From a virus, in IMG/VR virus record IMGVR_UViG_3300035682_000139, positions 1 through 28,876 of that record: a DNA stretch of 28,876 nt; one strand, 5' to 3'. Under the pieces are notes generated by a model, which was given only the letters and a program-made list of their open reading frames with translations, searched no databases and had not been told where the DNA came from. Positions 6,758 to 14,706 of the stretch are shown here, one piece after another. The position numbers and the translations under genes were made by a program. Position 1 is the first letter of the stretch; every line of letters starts with the position of its first letter.

Positions 6758-7343
6758 AGCTATCCACATCCGGAGTCACGGTAGCTGTGAAACCTTGGTT
6801 AGTTACTTCTACTCCGGGGACACGTTCACCAGTTGTCGGGTCAATAACAAACTCGCCTTCAATTGACACAACTAACGAAGATTTCATTGCAGAGAGGTCT
6901 GGCTGTTCAACGACCTTTATTAGTTGACTGGCATTCGTTTTAGCCCATTCAACGAACGTGCTGTTCTCAACTGACCACTTGTCTGAGGCAACACGAGTGG
7001 AAACTTTGCCAGATGGCAAATCCAATGTTTTTCGTCCATCTTCGCTATTCAATCTGCATCCGAAGGCGTAGTCCGTAAGCAACGACTCAAAGAACCGTGC
7101 GTTTGATTCCAACGGGTGATTGACGCCGGTCAACCACATTTCAATCTTCTTGGATTCTTTTTCAGCGATATCAGAATTTACTTTCTGCTTTCCTCTGATA
7201 GATCGCAGTTTTCGCATCGCCCAAGCCGCTGCTGCATCGGTCTCGACTTTGAACTTCTCTCGTTCTTCAGGTTCAACGGGGAGTTCTGACGGGAAACCTT
7301 CGGGGTCGTTTTCAATCATGAATTCATCCAGATTGTGGATCAT
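6747..7343 (-). CDS. gam: Gam-like host-nuclease inhibitor
   Basis: The 198-residue product matches the Mu Gam family pattern: DAAAAWAMRKLRSI, a helical stretch KESKKIEMWL, FFESLLTDYAFGCRL, then DGRKTLDLPSGKVSTR and a C-terminal beta section with TGERVPGVEV. Gam-like proteins bind double-stranded DNA ends and protect them from host exonucleases, which helps recombination and replication of linear phage DNA. The start ATG at 7343 overlaps the upstream stop by ATGA. It is directly followed by the annealing-protein candidate, a normal Gam plus single-strand-annealing pair. Confidence 0.85.
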   Translation of the reverse strand: MIHNLDEFMIENDPEGFPSELPVEPEEREKFKVETDAAAAWAMRKLRSIRGKQKVNSDIAEKESKKIEMWLTGVNHPLESNARFFESLLTDYAFGCRLNSEDGRKTLDLPSGKVSTRVASDKWSVENSTFVEWAKTNASQLIKVVEQPDLSAMKSSLVVSIEGEFVIDPTTGERVPGVEVTNQGFTATVTPDVDSYGF

Positions 7344-7606
7344 GCTGTCACCTCTGTTTCTTCTGTTGATGCGTCAACGTACTGTTCTGGTGTGACAGTC
7401 ATCTTTTGCGAGTGCTTCAGTACAGCAGCAAGACCTTTGGACAGGTACTCAATCAGCTCTCTATGCGTGCCATACAAGGCGACATTGGCAGACATGGAAT
7501 TGTCTCCGGAAAGCGTCAATCTCATGCAACTGTTTTTTTCGTTGTAACTACAGATGTACGGCGTTTCTTCACTTGATACAAAAACTGTTGCTTCCATTCT
7601 CAACAT
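7340..7606 (-). CDS. Small early protein, unknown function
   Basis: The 88-residue product (MLRMEATVFVSSEETPYICS...) is mixed alpha/beta in appearance with no recognised motif; its C-terminus is acidic and threonine-rich. The longest frame begins at 7651, but a start-associated sequence followed by AGGAG places the real start at ATG 7606, 12 nt after the CCACCAC core. It overlaps the previous gene by seven bases and is coupled to Gam by ATGA, so it belongs to the early recombination operon. Confidence 0.65.
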   Translation of the reverse strand: MLRMEATVFVSSEETPYICSYNEKNSCMRLTLSGDNSMSANVALYGTHRELIEYLSKGLAAVLKHSQKMTVTPEQYVDASTEETEVTA

Positions 7607-7869
7607 GATGTTTCTCCTGTGGTGGTCTGCTCGGGGATATGGATACCGCATGAAAACGCTGCTGCGTAAGACGCTGGGGCAGCACTACAACGACCACATT
7701 CAACGTGGTAGTCGTCAATCGCACGCCATTCGTGAGATCGCCATTCAGCTAACTCACAAGCACGCACAAGCACTTCTCTATTTTGTTTGGACACACGCCC
7801 AGTTTTGAAGGCTTCGACAACAGAATCGGGAAGCGCAATTACAACCATTTTTTCGGTCGTGGTGGTCAA
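7600..7869 (-). CDS. Small early protein with Cys pair, unknown function
   Basis: The 89-residue frame opens with TTG at 7869 (MTTTTEKMVVIALPDSV...) and has a possible zinc site around H-V-E-C-G-R-C near residues 55-61. No family is recognised. TTG is favoured because AAGGAG lies five bases upstream and the start-associated sequence ends exactly 12 nt before it, the spacing used elsewhere. A second copy of the motif lies inside the first codons, with ATG 7848 ten bases after it, so a shorter 82-residue form may also be made. It is the first gene of the early operon in this window. Confidence 0.55.
   Translation of the reverse strand: MTTTTEKMVVIALPDSVVEAFKTGRVSKQNREVLVRACELAEWRSHEWRAIDDYHVECGRCSAAPASYAAAFSCGIHIPEQTTTGETSC
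7619..7626 (-). promoter_or_regulatory. Start-associated sequence (copy for the gene at 7606)
   Basis: The minus strand reads GACCACCACAGGAGAAA, then CATC and ATG. The core ends 12 nt before ATG. It decides the start against a longer frame in which the motif would be translated. Confidence 0.65.
7859..7866 (-). promoter_or_regulatory. Second start-associated sequence inside the 7869 gene
   Basis: GACCACCACGACC is read as codons 2-5 of the TTG-started frame and ends 10 nt before ATG 7848. It either marks an alternative start or is a duplicated leader. Confidence 0.4.
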
Positions 7870-7881
7870 TTTTTCTCCTTC

Positions 7882-7889
7882 GTGGTGGT
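7882..7889 (-). promoter_or_regulatory. Start-associated sequence (copy for the TTG start at 7869)
   Basis: ATGACCACCACGAAGGAG is followed by AAAAA and TTG. The core ends 12 nt before TTG. The motif's own ATG opens an eight-codon reading frame (MTTTKEKN) whose TGA overlaps the TTG start, so a leader peptide with coupled re-initiation is possible. Confidence 0.55.
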
Positions 7890-7910
7890 CATTTATTTGC
7901 TGCTAACCCC

Positions 7911-7939
7911 TGTCTAGCAGGTAGTTTCAATCAATTCAA
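7911..7939 (-). promoter_or_regulatory. Possible early promoter with overlapping dyad
   Basis: The minus strand has TTGAAT (7934-7939), a 17-nt spacer and TAGACA (7911-7916), upstream of the first early gene. The matches to consensus are weak. An inverted repeat CTGCTA/TAGCAG (7900-7920, nine-base spacer) overlaps the putative -10 and could be an operator. Confidence 0.3.
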
Positions 7940-8056
7940 AAAGTGCAAAAATAACCCTGTGAAATGGGAAAACGTCTGACGCTTCCAAGAATGAATATGG
8001 GTAGTGCAACAGGTACAAATACGCTTAGAACCCAATTTAGAGGGCAATGAGAGCAT
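7931..8056 (-). CDS. Possible 41-residue Cys-rich microprotein (copy 1)
   Basis: ATG at 8056 opens a 41-codon frame with a C-x-C-C cluster at C14, C16 and C17. The diverged copy at 26247-26372 has a frame of exactly the same length, with its start (TTG) and stop in the same columns. 21 residues are identical, including L8-G9-S10-K11-R12-I13-C14, C16-C17-T18-T19, I21-H22 and W24. Several changes between the copies are silent (two Arg codons, one Phe codon), but replacements are more numerous, so coding is plausible and not proven. The ribosome binding site is weak (TTAGG). A structured RNA is the alternative. Confidence 0.35.
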   Translation of the reverse strand: MLSLPSKLGSKRICTCCTTHIHSWKRQTFSHFTGLFLHFLN

Positions 8057-8075
8057 TTGACCTAACAAGGGTTTA
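7948..8075. repeat. 128-bp duplicated intergenic element, copy 1
   Basis: Aligns without gaps for at least 90 bases, and at about three quarters identity overall, to 26264-26391, 18 kb away. The best conserved blocks on the minus strand are TTGGGTTCTAAGCG and TGTTGCACTACCC. Both copies sit at a module boundary. The copy overlaps the 41-codon frame at 7931-8056. Confidence 0.85.
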
Positions 8076-8114
8076 CTGCACAAATGTCTATCAAAAAGAC
8101 AAAAAAGTGCCAGT

Positions 8115-8441
8115 TCACTCAGCCCAATTGGGCTTTTCAATCACATCTTGGCCTAACGTTACGGGAGCTATTTCGTTAGAAGATTCAGAAACGCTTTTAA
8201 CGATTGGAGCTTCAATCTTGTATTGCGGTGCTCCAACTGCTCCTAAGAGCAACCCCGTCTTCGGCCAACGAGCTTCCATCAGTCTCACCACTCCATAGTA
8301 AACCGTGGCAACCAGAGCGTCGACAGCTGGCAAGAGAACATTTACGTCAACACTAATTCCACGGGCAGCAAGCCAAGTGACAACCGATCCAACCATTACT
8401 GGCACGAAAGTCCGGATCATTGAACGTGTGTAATCAGTCAT
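8115..8441 (-). CDS. Holin-like membrane protein
   Basis: The 108-residue protein has two hydrophobic stretches (about residues 10-27 and 33-53) separated by a short turn. They are followed by VYYGVVRLMEARWPKTGLLLGA and a hydrophilic tail. The RxxVPxxVG opening, the YYxxVRxxEARWPKxGxLLG stretch and the size match putative holins of actinophages. It overlaps the previous gene by eight bases. Holins open the membrane for lysis; the CHAP endolysin of this phage is 16 kb away, so lysis genes are split. Confidence 0.7.
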   Translation of the reverse strand: MTDYTRSMIRTFVPVMVGSVVTWLAARGISVDVNVLLPAVDALVATVYYGVVRLMEARWPKTGLLLGAVGAPQYKIEAPIVKSVSESSNEIAPVTLGQDVIEKPNWAE

Positions 8442-8817
8442 TGGGATTACCTTTCATCAAAGCCACTTTTTCGGCAAGCTCAAGAATTTTTGTGGAGTTC
8501 TCACCGGTCTGGTATTTCACCGTATCAAGTCGATCAGAGATTGACCGCCGATCCCCATTCGTCGGACGCAACGCTTCATGAATATCTTTGATCTGAGATT
8601 CCATCATATCTAACCGCTCTGAATGATCTGGGACTTCTTGCAGTCTTACAGCAGCATCGTTGATAGACGAAACAACGGATGCGCCAGATCTCCAAACCGG
8701 GAGGATAGCCATTTTTACAATCGCACCAAACGCTGCGACAACAGCACCGACCATGATGATCTCATTGAGAACACCACTTTGCCAGTTGTCCGGAATGAGG
8801 TCTAGGGCAGCTATCAC
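8434..8817 (-). CDS. Membrane protein with one TM helix and coiled coil (second holin/lysis candidate)
   Basis: The 127-residue protein has one membrane helix (about residues 19-43, LNEIIMVGAVVAAFGAIVKM). A charged, heptad-like region follows (ERLDMMESQIKDI, DRLDTVKYQTG, KILELAEKVALM). Such proteins stand beside holins in many actinophages and may act in lysis timing. The start is GTG at 8817 with no ribosome binding site, but TACGCT lies six bases before GTG, which would fit a leaderless mRNA. It is coupled to the holin-like gene by an eight-base overlap. Confidence 0.6.
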   Translation of the reverse strand: MIAALDLIPDNWQSGVLNEIIMVGAVVAAFGAIVKMAILPVWRSGASVVSSINDAAVRLQEVPDHSERLDMMESQIKDIHEALRPTNGDRRSISDRLDTVKYQTGENSTKILELAEKVALMKGNPND

Positions 8818-8921
8818 TAAATTAGCGTAGCAAATTCTTTTATTTCAGTCATAAGGCGATTCAACGGAAACCAAATTTTTTGATCATGCTGACGCTTGTT
8901 TTGTTTCTATTTGTTCGTTTT

Positions 8922-9605
8922 TTAGACCGGGTTTCCAGATGGTCCAATATCTTCAATGATGAAATGACCTAGCCCAAGATCGTTTGTAATAGCAATTCCA
9001 TTTGCAGACAACGAAGCAACACGAACGTGATACGCCTGCCCTGCTGTTGTGGTTGTAGTTGCGTAAACACGCGAATAGGTGAACACCCGATAATCGCCAA
9101 GTGCCAATTTGGATTCACCCAATGTGCCAACATTTGTGCCCGCCCCGCTTGCACCAGTTTGAATTTGAAAATTGAAAGCAGTTGATGCAGCGGTTACAGC
9201 AAGCACACCAACCATCACCGTAAATTTCAGCAACCGGTTTGATGTCTGATCAATTGTTGCTGACAACCCTGTTATGTCAGTTCCTGCGGTAGTGATTGTT
9301 TGCCGTGTTGAACTGGTAAACGCATACGCTGATGCAACAGTTGCACCATGACTGACACCCCAAGGTGAATTCCAACTGCAACGCCTCCATGCCGCACCAT
9401 TGTACGAATACAAACCTTCACCAAAATCCCCGGTGTCCATGTAAACAACCATGCCCGCTGATGGCGAAGTGATAACGGTATCCCTACCGCCTGCACCGGT
9501 TGTTGCTGTAAACCGCATAACTGACTGTTGCATCAGATATGTGTTCACCTGCGCTGCTGTCAAAACTTCCGACGCAACAAAATTGCGATACCCCGCACCT
9601 GCCAT
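8922..9605 (-). CDS. Tail fibre / receptor-binding minor tail protein
   Basis: The 227-residue product starts MAGAGYRNFVASEVLTAAQVNTYLMQQSVM, read here in shorter parts: MAGAGYRNFVASEVL then TAAQVNTYLMQQSVM. This N-terminus is very common in actinophage minor tail proteins. It is followed by ITSPSAGMVVYMDTGDFGEG and LYSYNGAAWRRC, a typical fibre domain. The C-terminal half (ITTAGTDITGLS... to FIIEDIG) is beta-rich and alanine/threonine-rich, fitting a receptor-binding jelly-roll. GGGAG lies five bases before ATG. It follows the LamG-containing minor tail gene and is the last tail gene before the holin-like genes. Confidence 0.8.
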   Translation of the reverse strand: MAGAGYRNFVASEVLTAAQVNTYLMQQSVMRFTATTGAGGRDTVITSPSAGMVVYMDTGDFGEGLYSYNGAAWRRCSWNSPWGVSHGATVASAYAFTSSTRQTITTAGTDITGLSATIDQTSNRLLKFTVMVGVLAVTAASTAFNFQIQTGASGAGTNVGTLGESKLALGDYRVFTYSRVYATTTTTAGQAYHVRVASLSANGIAITNDLGLGHFIIEDIGPSGNPV

Positions 9606-9614
9606 TGTTACTCC

Positions 9615-11576
9615 CTAGTAGCCAAGTTGATTCGTATCAAGCACACCAAACGATGCGCTATCCAAGACAAAAAATACGGTTGGAGCTGGTGAACAATTGT
9701 ACGTTGTCACCCACCCATCTGGGCTGATGGAATGCGCGATGCCTTCAACCATCAGCTCTTTTGAAATCGCTGCACCAACCCCCTGTGGGCGACGCTTCAC
9801 GGTGATACGTGTCCCGATCTCGTCACCAATCACAGCAGGGTAAAGCCCACTAGGGTCAGCCCGTGGGGTGACCATTAGAGTTTCAATCCGCGTTGACGGT
9901 TGCTTGTAAAAAGCAAGTCTTGCGTTCGCAAGATCTACGCTGAAATCGTCGCTACTTGAAATCAGATCAGAAAGCGAATCAGACCGAATGAAATACTGGG
10001 TCTGGGAAACCGCGTCTTGCGCTGTAGCAGTTGCACCATTAGCTCGACTCACGCTTACAAGGTTTTTGATTAACTGATCATTGAAAATAAACGCAATGTC
10101 AAGATACGGAAGTTCCCCGGTACCGTCTCCGTAAACACGGGAAGGCGTGTTGTATGTACTGCTAGTGGACAGCTCCAACCGGGAAACAAAACGCACTTTC
10201 CCGTCAGCGTTCATAAACAACCGGCCCTGTTCCGCCGCTTCGCATTCCTGCAAACTAGCCAACACCGTTTTGTTTTGCGTGTTGAACGCTTGCACCGTTG
10301 ACCCTGATGGACTGGTGATATCTGAACCGTCAAGCATCCATTGCGCCATTGTCAACAACGCTGATGCCCGAGCGGATGCCGCACTAACAATGTACGTTCC
10401 GCGTCCGATGTTGCGACGAATTAAAACTTCGTTTGCTGTCAACGCGCTGCCTGCGTAGTAGGCAATCTCATCAACTGATCCAACAAACGGCAACGTAAAA
10501 TTGTAGGCAGCCAAACCGGTTTGTGAAAACGGGTTGCCAACCATTGCTTCAGCATAAACCGTTGCGGTTGTGCCATAACTTGTTGACGTTGTTGCAAGTA
10601 CACCGTCAACCCAAAGTTCATTGCGTATTGGGTTGATGCCGTCATCAAAATTGACAAGCGCAATGTGATGCCGGTTGCCGTCGTTAATGGTGCGGTTTGA
10701 CGAAAAAATGCCAATTTGGCTGATACCGGAAGTGATACCAATATGGGCTTGAATGGTGCCAACACCACCGGAAACAACCATGCCAACAGCCATGATGTTT
10801 TCGTTTCCACCCTTTTGAAAAATGCCGTACTGCCCATCAGTTGTTTCAGATGTTGAAAACCAAAACTCTAACGAAAACGTTTTGTTGAAAAGGTTGTAAG
10901 GAAACACGTTTAACGGCAAACCCAAATACGTTGTGCCATCAAACGTTGCGCAACCTGAAGAATCATTGGCAAGCAAACTGGGACCACCCGCACCGGTGCC
11001 CGGGTTTCCTGCACTGTCACGCCACATACCTGTTGCAAGTTGTGCAACAGAATCGAAAGCTGTGTCAGGTTCTGTTCCATCGTCGAACCGAAACCAAGCT
11101 GTAGGCGACTGCGACTCAACGTAGTATTCCCAATAATGCGGCAATGTCAGTTGGTTCAAAACCTTAAACGCATCTGAACAGGTAACAACACACACAGCAT
11201 CTGAAGGAGGAACGTACTGCTGGTCCCACGATTCAATGAACCCAAAAAACAGCGACGTTGTAGCCCCAGCGCCATACTTTGCGGAAATGCGAATTGGCCG
11301 TCCCGGGGTCAACTTCCCAAAGTACGGACCTGCCGAATATTCAGGGTCAAAAGAACGCCCTGAATTGGAAAACGTGACGTTCGCAGAACCCGCAGTAAAG
11401 GAATCAAGTTCGTTAGAACGACCACGACGAGTATCAACCGAGCGAACAAAAATAGAAACGTCTGTCCACACGATGTCAGCAAGGTTCCCACCTAATGGAA
11501 CCAGACCACTTCCTGCAGTCGTAGAGAACCCGATCTCGACGGTGAAAACTACGCCATCAGCGATTGTTGCTGTCAT
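9615..11576 (-). CDS. Minor tail protein with inserted LamG/concanavalin-A-like domain
   Basis: A 653-residue baseplate/tail-tip protein. The N-terminal part (to about 150) and the C-terminal part (from about 395, with QWMLDGSDI, LQECEAAEQGRLFMNADGKVRF cut as two motifs, and a final IAHSISPDGWVTTYNC) resemble siphophage minor tail proteins that form the tail hub. Between them lies a LamG-like sugar-binding domain: TAWFRFDDG, CATFDGTTYLGL, FSLEFWFST, HHIALVNF, ELWVDGVLA and VGSVDEIAYYAG. ATG at 11576 overlaps the tape-measure stop by ATGA; the longer frame opens at TTG 11588 without a binding site. The LamG insertion probably binds host surface glycan. Confidence 0.85.
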   Translation of the reverse strand: MTATIADGVVFTVEIGFSTTAGSGLVPLGGNLADIVWTDVSIFVRSVDTRRGRSNELDSFTAGSANVTFSNSGRSFDPEYSAGPYFGKLTPGRPIRISAKYGAGATTSLFFGFIESWDQQYVPPSDAVCVVTCSDAFKVLNQLTLPHYWEYYVESQSPTAWFRFDDGTEPDTAFDSVAQLATGMWRDSAGNPGTGAGGPSLLANDSSGCATFDGTTYLGLPLNVFPYNLFNKTFSLEFWFSTSETTDGQYGIFQKGGNENIMAVGMVVSGGVGTIQAHIGITSGISQIGIFSSNRTINDGNRHHIALVNFDDGINPIRNELWVDGVLATTSTSYGTTATVYAEAMVGNPFSQTGLAAYNFTLPFVGSVDEIAYYAGSALTANEVLIRRNIGRGTYIVSAASARASALLTMAQWMLDGSDITSPSGSTVQAFNTQNKTVLASLQECEAAEQGRLFMNADGKVRFVSRLELSTSSTYNTPSRVYGDGTGELPYLDIAFIFNDQLIKNLVSVSRANGATATAQDAVSQTQYFIRSDSLSDLISSSDDFSVDLANARLAFYKQPSTRIETLMVTPRADPSGLYPAVIGDEIGTRITVKRRPQGVGAAISKELMVEGIAHSISPDGWVTTYNCSPAPTVFFVLDSASFGVLDTNQLGY

Positions 11577-14125
11577 TTCGAACGCCAACTATTGCCAGAC
11601 CGTTTTTCAAAACTTGATATCGCTTCTACGATCGTCTGCCCAATGCTCGCCTTGTCCGCCGTAGGCCCAACGGTGATGTTTACGTTGTACGTATGCCCAC
11701 CTACCATCGTGTTTTCTCTATTAGCGGAGTAAGCGCCAACTAGTTTGTTGTTCGGGATTAGACGACCTGACATCGGCGGCATGAACAATTCCGGTCCACG
11801 TTCACCCACAATTAGAGGTGTCCCAGCGCTCATAGAAGCTCCCATAGCACCGTATCCAAACGAAGGAGTAACAATAACGTTTCCTTCGGCGTCGTAGTAC
11901 CTGCCATCAAAACCAACTGTTAGACCGCTGATTCGAGCAGCAGCATCTTCAATCGCACGCAGCTGCCTTGTAACATCATCTGCTCCTTCAATGGAAACCT
12001 TCACCACAGACCACACACCATCAATCATCTGAAGCTGATAACCCATTTCATAAAGTTTTTCCCGAGCGGACTTTGCCGCTTCGGACATAGGGTCAATTGC
12101 AGAAACCGTCAAATTGTTAAGAATCGTTTGAGCCTGAGAAACCGGGGCATTCAACTTGTCAATCTCACCACCAAGACCCATGAAAGCCCCCAGCGTTGTT
12201 TGCGCTGCTTCAGACGCTGGATCAAGACCAAGACGCTTACACATATCAAAATAAGCCTGAAGATTCTCAGCGGCCTCAGCATCTGAGAGCATTGCTTTTT
12301 CAACATTTTTCAACGCAAACCCATAATCACCATATGCTTTTGTGAGCGCAACAGACGCAGCCCGCTTTTCTTGAACGGATTTCGTGCTATCGCCCATAAC
12401 GTCTTTGTACGTGTTCTGAGCGGCGGTGAGGGCATTCTGAGACTGGAACGCAGCAAACATTGGATCGGTGAGAGCACGCATCGCATCCATTTTGGTTTTG
12501 ATTGACTCTGCTTCTTGTGCATTGGCAACCGCTGCTTTACCAGCGGCTATCGCACCGTCTGTACTAACACCGTTAGCAAGAGCATTCGCCGTTGCAGTTG
12601 CTTCAATGATCGCTCGTTTTTCTTCGTATGCCGCAGCTTCTTCACGAAGCAACGTGATCATTCCTCCGGTCAGATCACCATTTTCCGCAAGCGACGCCAT
12701 GAAAATGTTCACAGCGTTATCTGAGTCGACCATCTCTTGTTTGAGACTTGCAAACGCTGCCGTCCCTCCGTCAGTAATGCGATTACTATTTTTCAATCCT
12801 TCAACACGGAGTTTGTTAGCGTCTATCTGACTGAGCATTCCTCGCGTTCCCCCTTCAATCGCTCTACGCCACCTATCCATTCCAACACCGGCATTATTGA
12901 GGTCGTCAAGAACGCCTTTTTGTTCCATTTGAGTACGGATAACAGCATCCGTATTATTGGTCCATGCGCCAGTTTGCTCGTCAAGACTTTTACTAAAGTC
13001 TTTTGCTCTTTCTCTTGCTTCAGCTTGACCGTTTGACCACATAGTGAACGCAACAAGCGCAATACCAATAGCGATACCAAGAAGCGGCAGAGTTGTACCA
13101 AGACTGCTTGTAATTGACGTAGAAGTTTTGGCAGCAGCTTCTGCACTAGCACCAAAATGCGTGCTCATTTTTACAGTTCCGTCAATCGCAGATTTAAATC
13201 CTTTTGACAAAGCGTCAAAAATCGGTGCAGCTTGTTCCCAGATCTTCAAAAAAACTGGTCCCACAAAAGTTAGGGCGGTAACAACAGCGCCAGTTATTCC
13301 GATCACACCCTGCATGGGACCGGGAAGATTCAAGAATGAATCAGTAAGAAACCCTAAAGCATCAGCGGCACCACCGATAGCAGGCATCAACATTGTGCCA
13401 ACGGCTTCTTGCACATTCCCAATTTTTGTTCGCAATGTTTCCATTGGCGTTTTCGCTGCTTCAGCGGCACCACCGAATTCTTTAGCTAATTCTTCTAAGA
13501 TGATCTTTTGAGCGCCAAGAGTGTCTCCATTCAAGACCATTCCCCTAATCATGTCTTTCTGCTCACTTGTAAACGACACGCCTGCTTTTGACAGCGCCGT
13601 GATTCCTTTTACGGGATCATTCAACGCTTTGCCTAACTGCAAGGACGCACCTTTCATGTCTGTGCCAAGAGCCGTACTCATATCAAGCGCAAGCCCTGTT
13701 GCTTGATTGAAAACGTCGTTATTCTCCCCTACTTGATTTGAAATATTCGTAAACGTCAAGAGCAAATTCGCACCGGATTGAATCATCTCGTCGTCTTTGC
13801 CGGTCAGTTCCGACAATGAACCTGCGAGTTCACTAATGTCTTCTGCGGTGGCATTAGCAGCACTACCTGTTGTACGGATGACTCGTTCTGTCTCACGCGC
13901 GATTTGAGCAGATTCTGTAGCTGCGTCAAAAGCGCCTTTCATCCCAACAATCAAACCACCAATTACCGCAGTAGACGCAATCGCCATTTGCGTGCTGACG
14001 TTTTTGCCCATAGAGGTCATACGCCCCGAAAAGTTTTCGGTCGTCTTTACAGCAGACTGCATTCCGTTATCAAAGTCAGATGTATCGGTTTTCAGTTTTG
14101 CAACGAGTTCGTATGTTTGGGTCAT
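11573..14125 (-). CDS. Tape measure protein
   Basis: At 850 residues it is the longest complete gene in the window, and it directly follows the tail assembly chaperones. The start YELVAKLKTDTSDFDNG is typical of tape measures. Long alanine-rich helical stretches follow, with hydrophobic segments in the middle (GVIGITGAVVTALTFVGPVF and LLGIAIGIALVAFTMW). A C-terminal GTPLIVGERGPELFMPPMSG motif is found in many siphophage tape measures. It sets tail length; at about 1.5 angstroms per residue the tail would be near 125-130 nm, an estimate. AGGAGG lies eight bases before ATG. Confidence 0.93.
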   Translation of the reverse strand: MTQTYELVAKLKTDTSDFDNGMQSAVKTTENFSGRMTSMGKNVSTQMAIASTAVIGGLIVGMKGAFDAATESAQIARETERVIRTTGSAANATAEDISELAGSLSELTGKDDEMIQSGANLLLTFTNISNQVGENNDVFNQATGLALDMSTALGTDMKGASLQLGKALNDPVKGITALSKAGVSFTSEQKDMIRGMVLNGDTLGAQKIILEELAKEFGGAAEAAKTPMETLRTKIGNVQEAVGTMLMPAIGGAADALGFLTDSFLNLPGPMQGVIGITGAVVTALTFVGPVFLKIWEQAAPIFDALSKGFKSAIDGTVKMSTHFGASAEAAAKTSTSITSSLGTTLPLLGIAIGIALVAFTMWSNGQAEARERAKDFSKSLDEQTGAWTNNTDAVIRTQMEQKGVLDDLNNAGVGMDRWRRAIEGGTRGMLSQIDANKLRVEGLKNSNRITDGGTAAFASLKQEMVDSDNAVNIFMASLAENGDLTGGMITLLREEAAAYEEKRAIIEATATANALANGVSTDGAIAAGKAAVANAQEAESIKTKMDAMRALTDPMFAAFQSQNALTAAQNTYKDVMGDSTKSVQEKRAASVALTKAYGDYGFALKNVEKAMLSDAEAAENLQAYFDMCKRLGLDPASEAAQTTLGAFMGLGGEIDKLNAPVSQAQTILNNLTVSAIDPMSEAAKSAREKLYEMGYQLQMIDGVWSVVKVSIEGADDVTRQLRAIEDAAARISGLTVGFDGRYYDAEGNVIVTPSFGYGAMGASMSAGTPLIVGERGPELFMPPMSGRLIPNNKLVGAYSANRENTMVGGHTYNVNITVGPTADKASIGQTIVEAISSFEKRSGNSWRSK

Positions 14126-14130
14126 ACCAC

Positions 14131-14666
14131 TTACCTCCTAGAACGGGCATCTTCATATTCAGACGCTCGCAACTCCCACAAAGACTGCCATTCGGTAAGT
14201 TCCATAGACGAAATTGGCTTGTGCGTGGGCGAACCGTCTAACAGTTCACTAACGGTTCGCCCCAACTTTTCAGCTAACTCGAAGACGAATCTTCGTTCTC
14301 CGTCGAGGGCGATTCTTTTCCCGCTTCAGTCTTAGCTTCTGCCGAAAGTCCTGAAACCTTCATCGCCGTCATAGCCAACAATTCAATCGCAGCTGCCGAC
14401 TTTGACAGCAACATATCTCTATCGCTGTCGGTGAAAACTTGTTCACCACTTTCCGGGTCAAACGTACACATGATGACGGTATCCGGGTAAAGGTTTTCCA
14501 TAGCGATTGAACCATCCGCTTGGGTAGCTGACTTGATCAACTTGGATCGACTACGAGCATCCATTGACCGGACTTCCAAGGTCATTTTCCAAGCAGGTAC
14601 TTCAACCATTTCAATTTCAATGTCATCAGTTGCGAAGATCTGATCGCGTAAGGACACGACGGTCAC
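14131..14666 (-). CDS. Tail assembly chaperone G-GT fusion made by -1 frameshift
   Basis: The first 117 codons are shared with the short chaperone. At 14316-14322 the minus strand reads G GGA AAA in frame, a slippery heptamer of the lambda G/T type (lambda uses GGGAAAG). A -1 shift there opens a 61-residue extension beginning RIALDGERRFVFELAEKLG and containing SSMELTEWQSLWEL, ending in TAA at 14131-14133. The FELAEKLG...SSxELxEWxxLWxL pattern is the usual T-domain of siphophage chaperones. The 178-residue product should bind the tape measure and recruit tail-tube subunits. The extension has no own start codon, which supports frameshifting. Confidence 0.88.
14274..14666 (-). CDS. Tail assembly chaperone, short (G) form
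   Basis: The 130-residue unshifted product has AWKMTLEVRSMDARSRSKL near residues 25-43 and a hydrophobic helical part SAAAIELLAMTAMKVSGLS. Its acidic/serine tail ENEDSSSS is lost when the ribosome shifts. It lies between the tail-tube gene and the tape measure, the invariant place for gpG. The start is GTG at 14666 with AAGG very close (two bases), so GTG at 14657 is a possible alternative. The short form normally exceeds the fusion by a large ratio. Confidence 0.85.
   Translation of the reverse strand: MTVVSLRDQIFATDDIEIEMVEVPAWKMTLEVRSMDARSRSKLIKSATQADGSIAMENLYPDTVIMCTFDPESGEQVFTDSDRDMLLSKSAAAIELLAMTAMKVSGLSAEAKTEAGKESPSTENEDSSSS
14316..14322 (-). other. Slippery site for -1 programmed frameshift
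   Basis: The minus-strand heptamer GGGAAAA is in the X XXY YYZ register of the short chaperone (GCG GGA AAA GAA). The -1 frame is open from here to the TAA at 14131 and encodes a recognisable chaperone extension. Confidence 0.88.
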
Positions 14667-14706
14667 TACCTTTCGTTCAGGCTCTTACGAGCCACTAATC
14701 CGGGAA

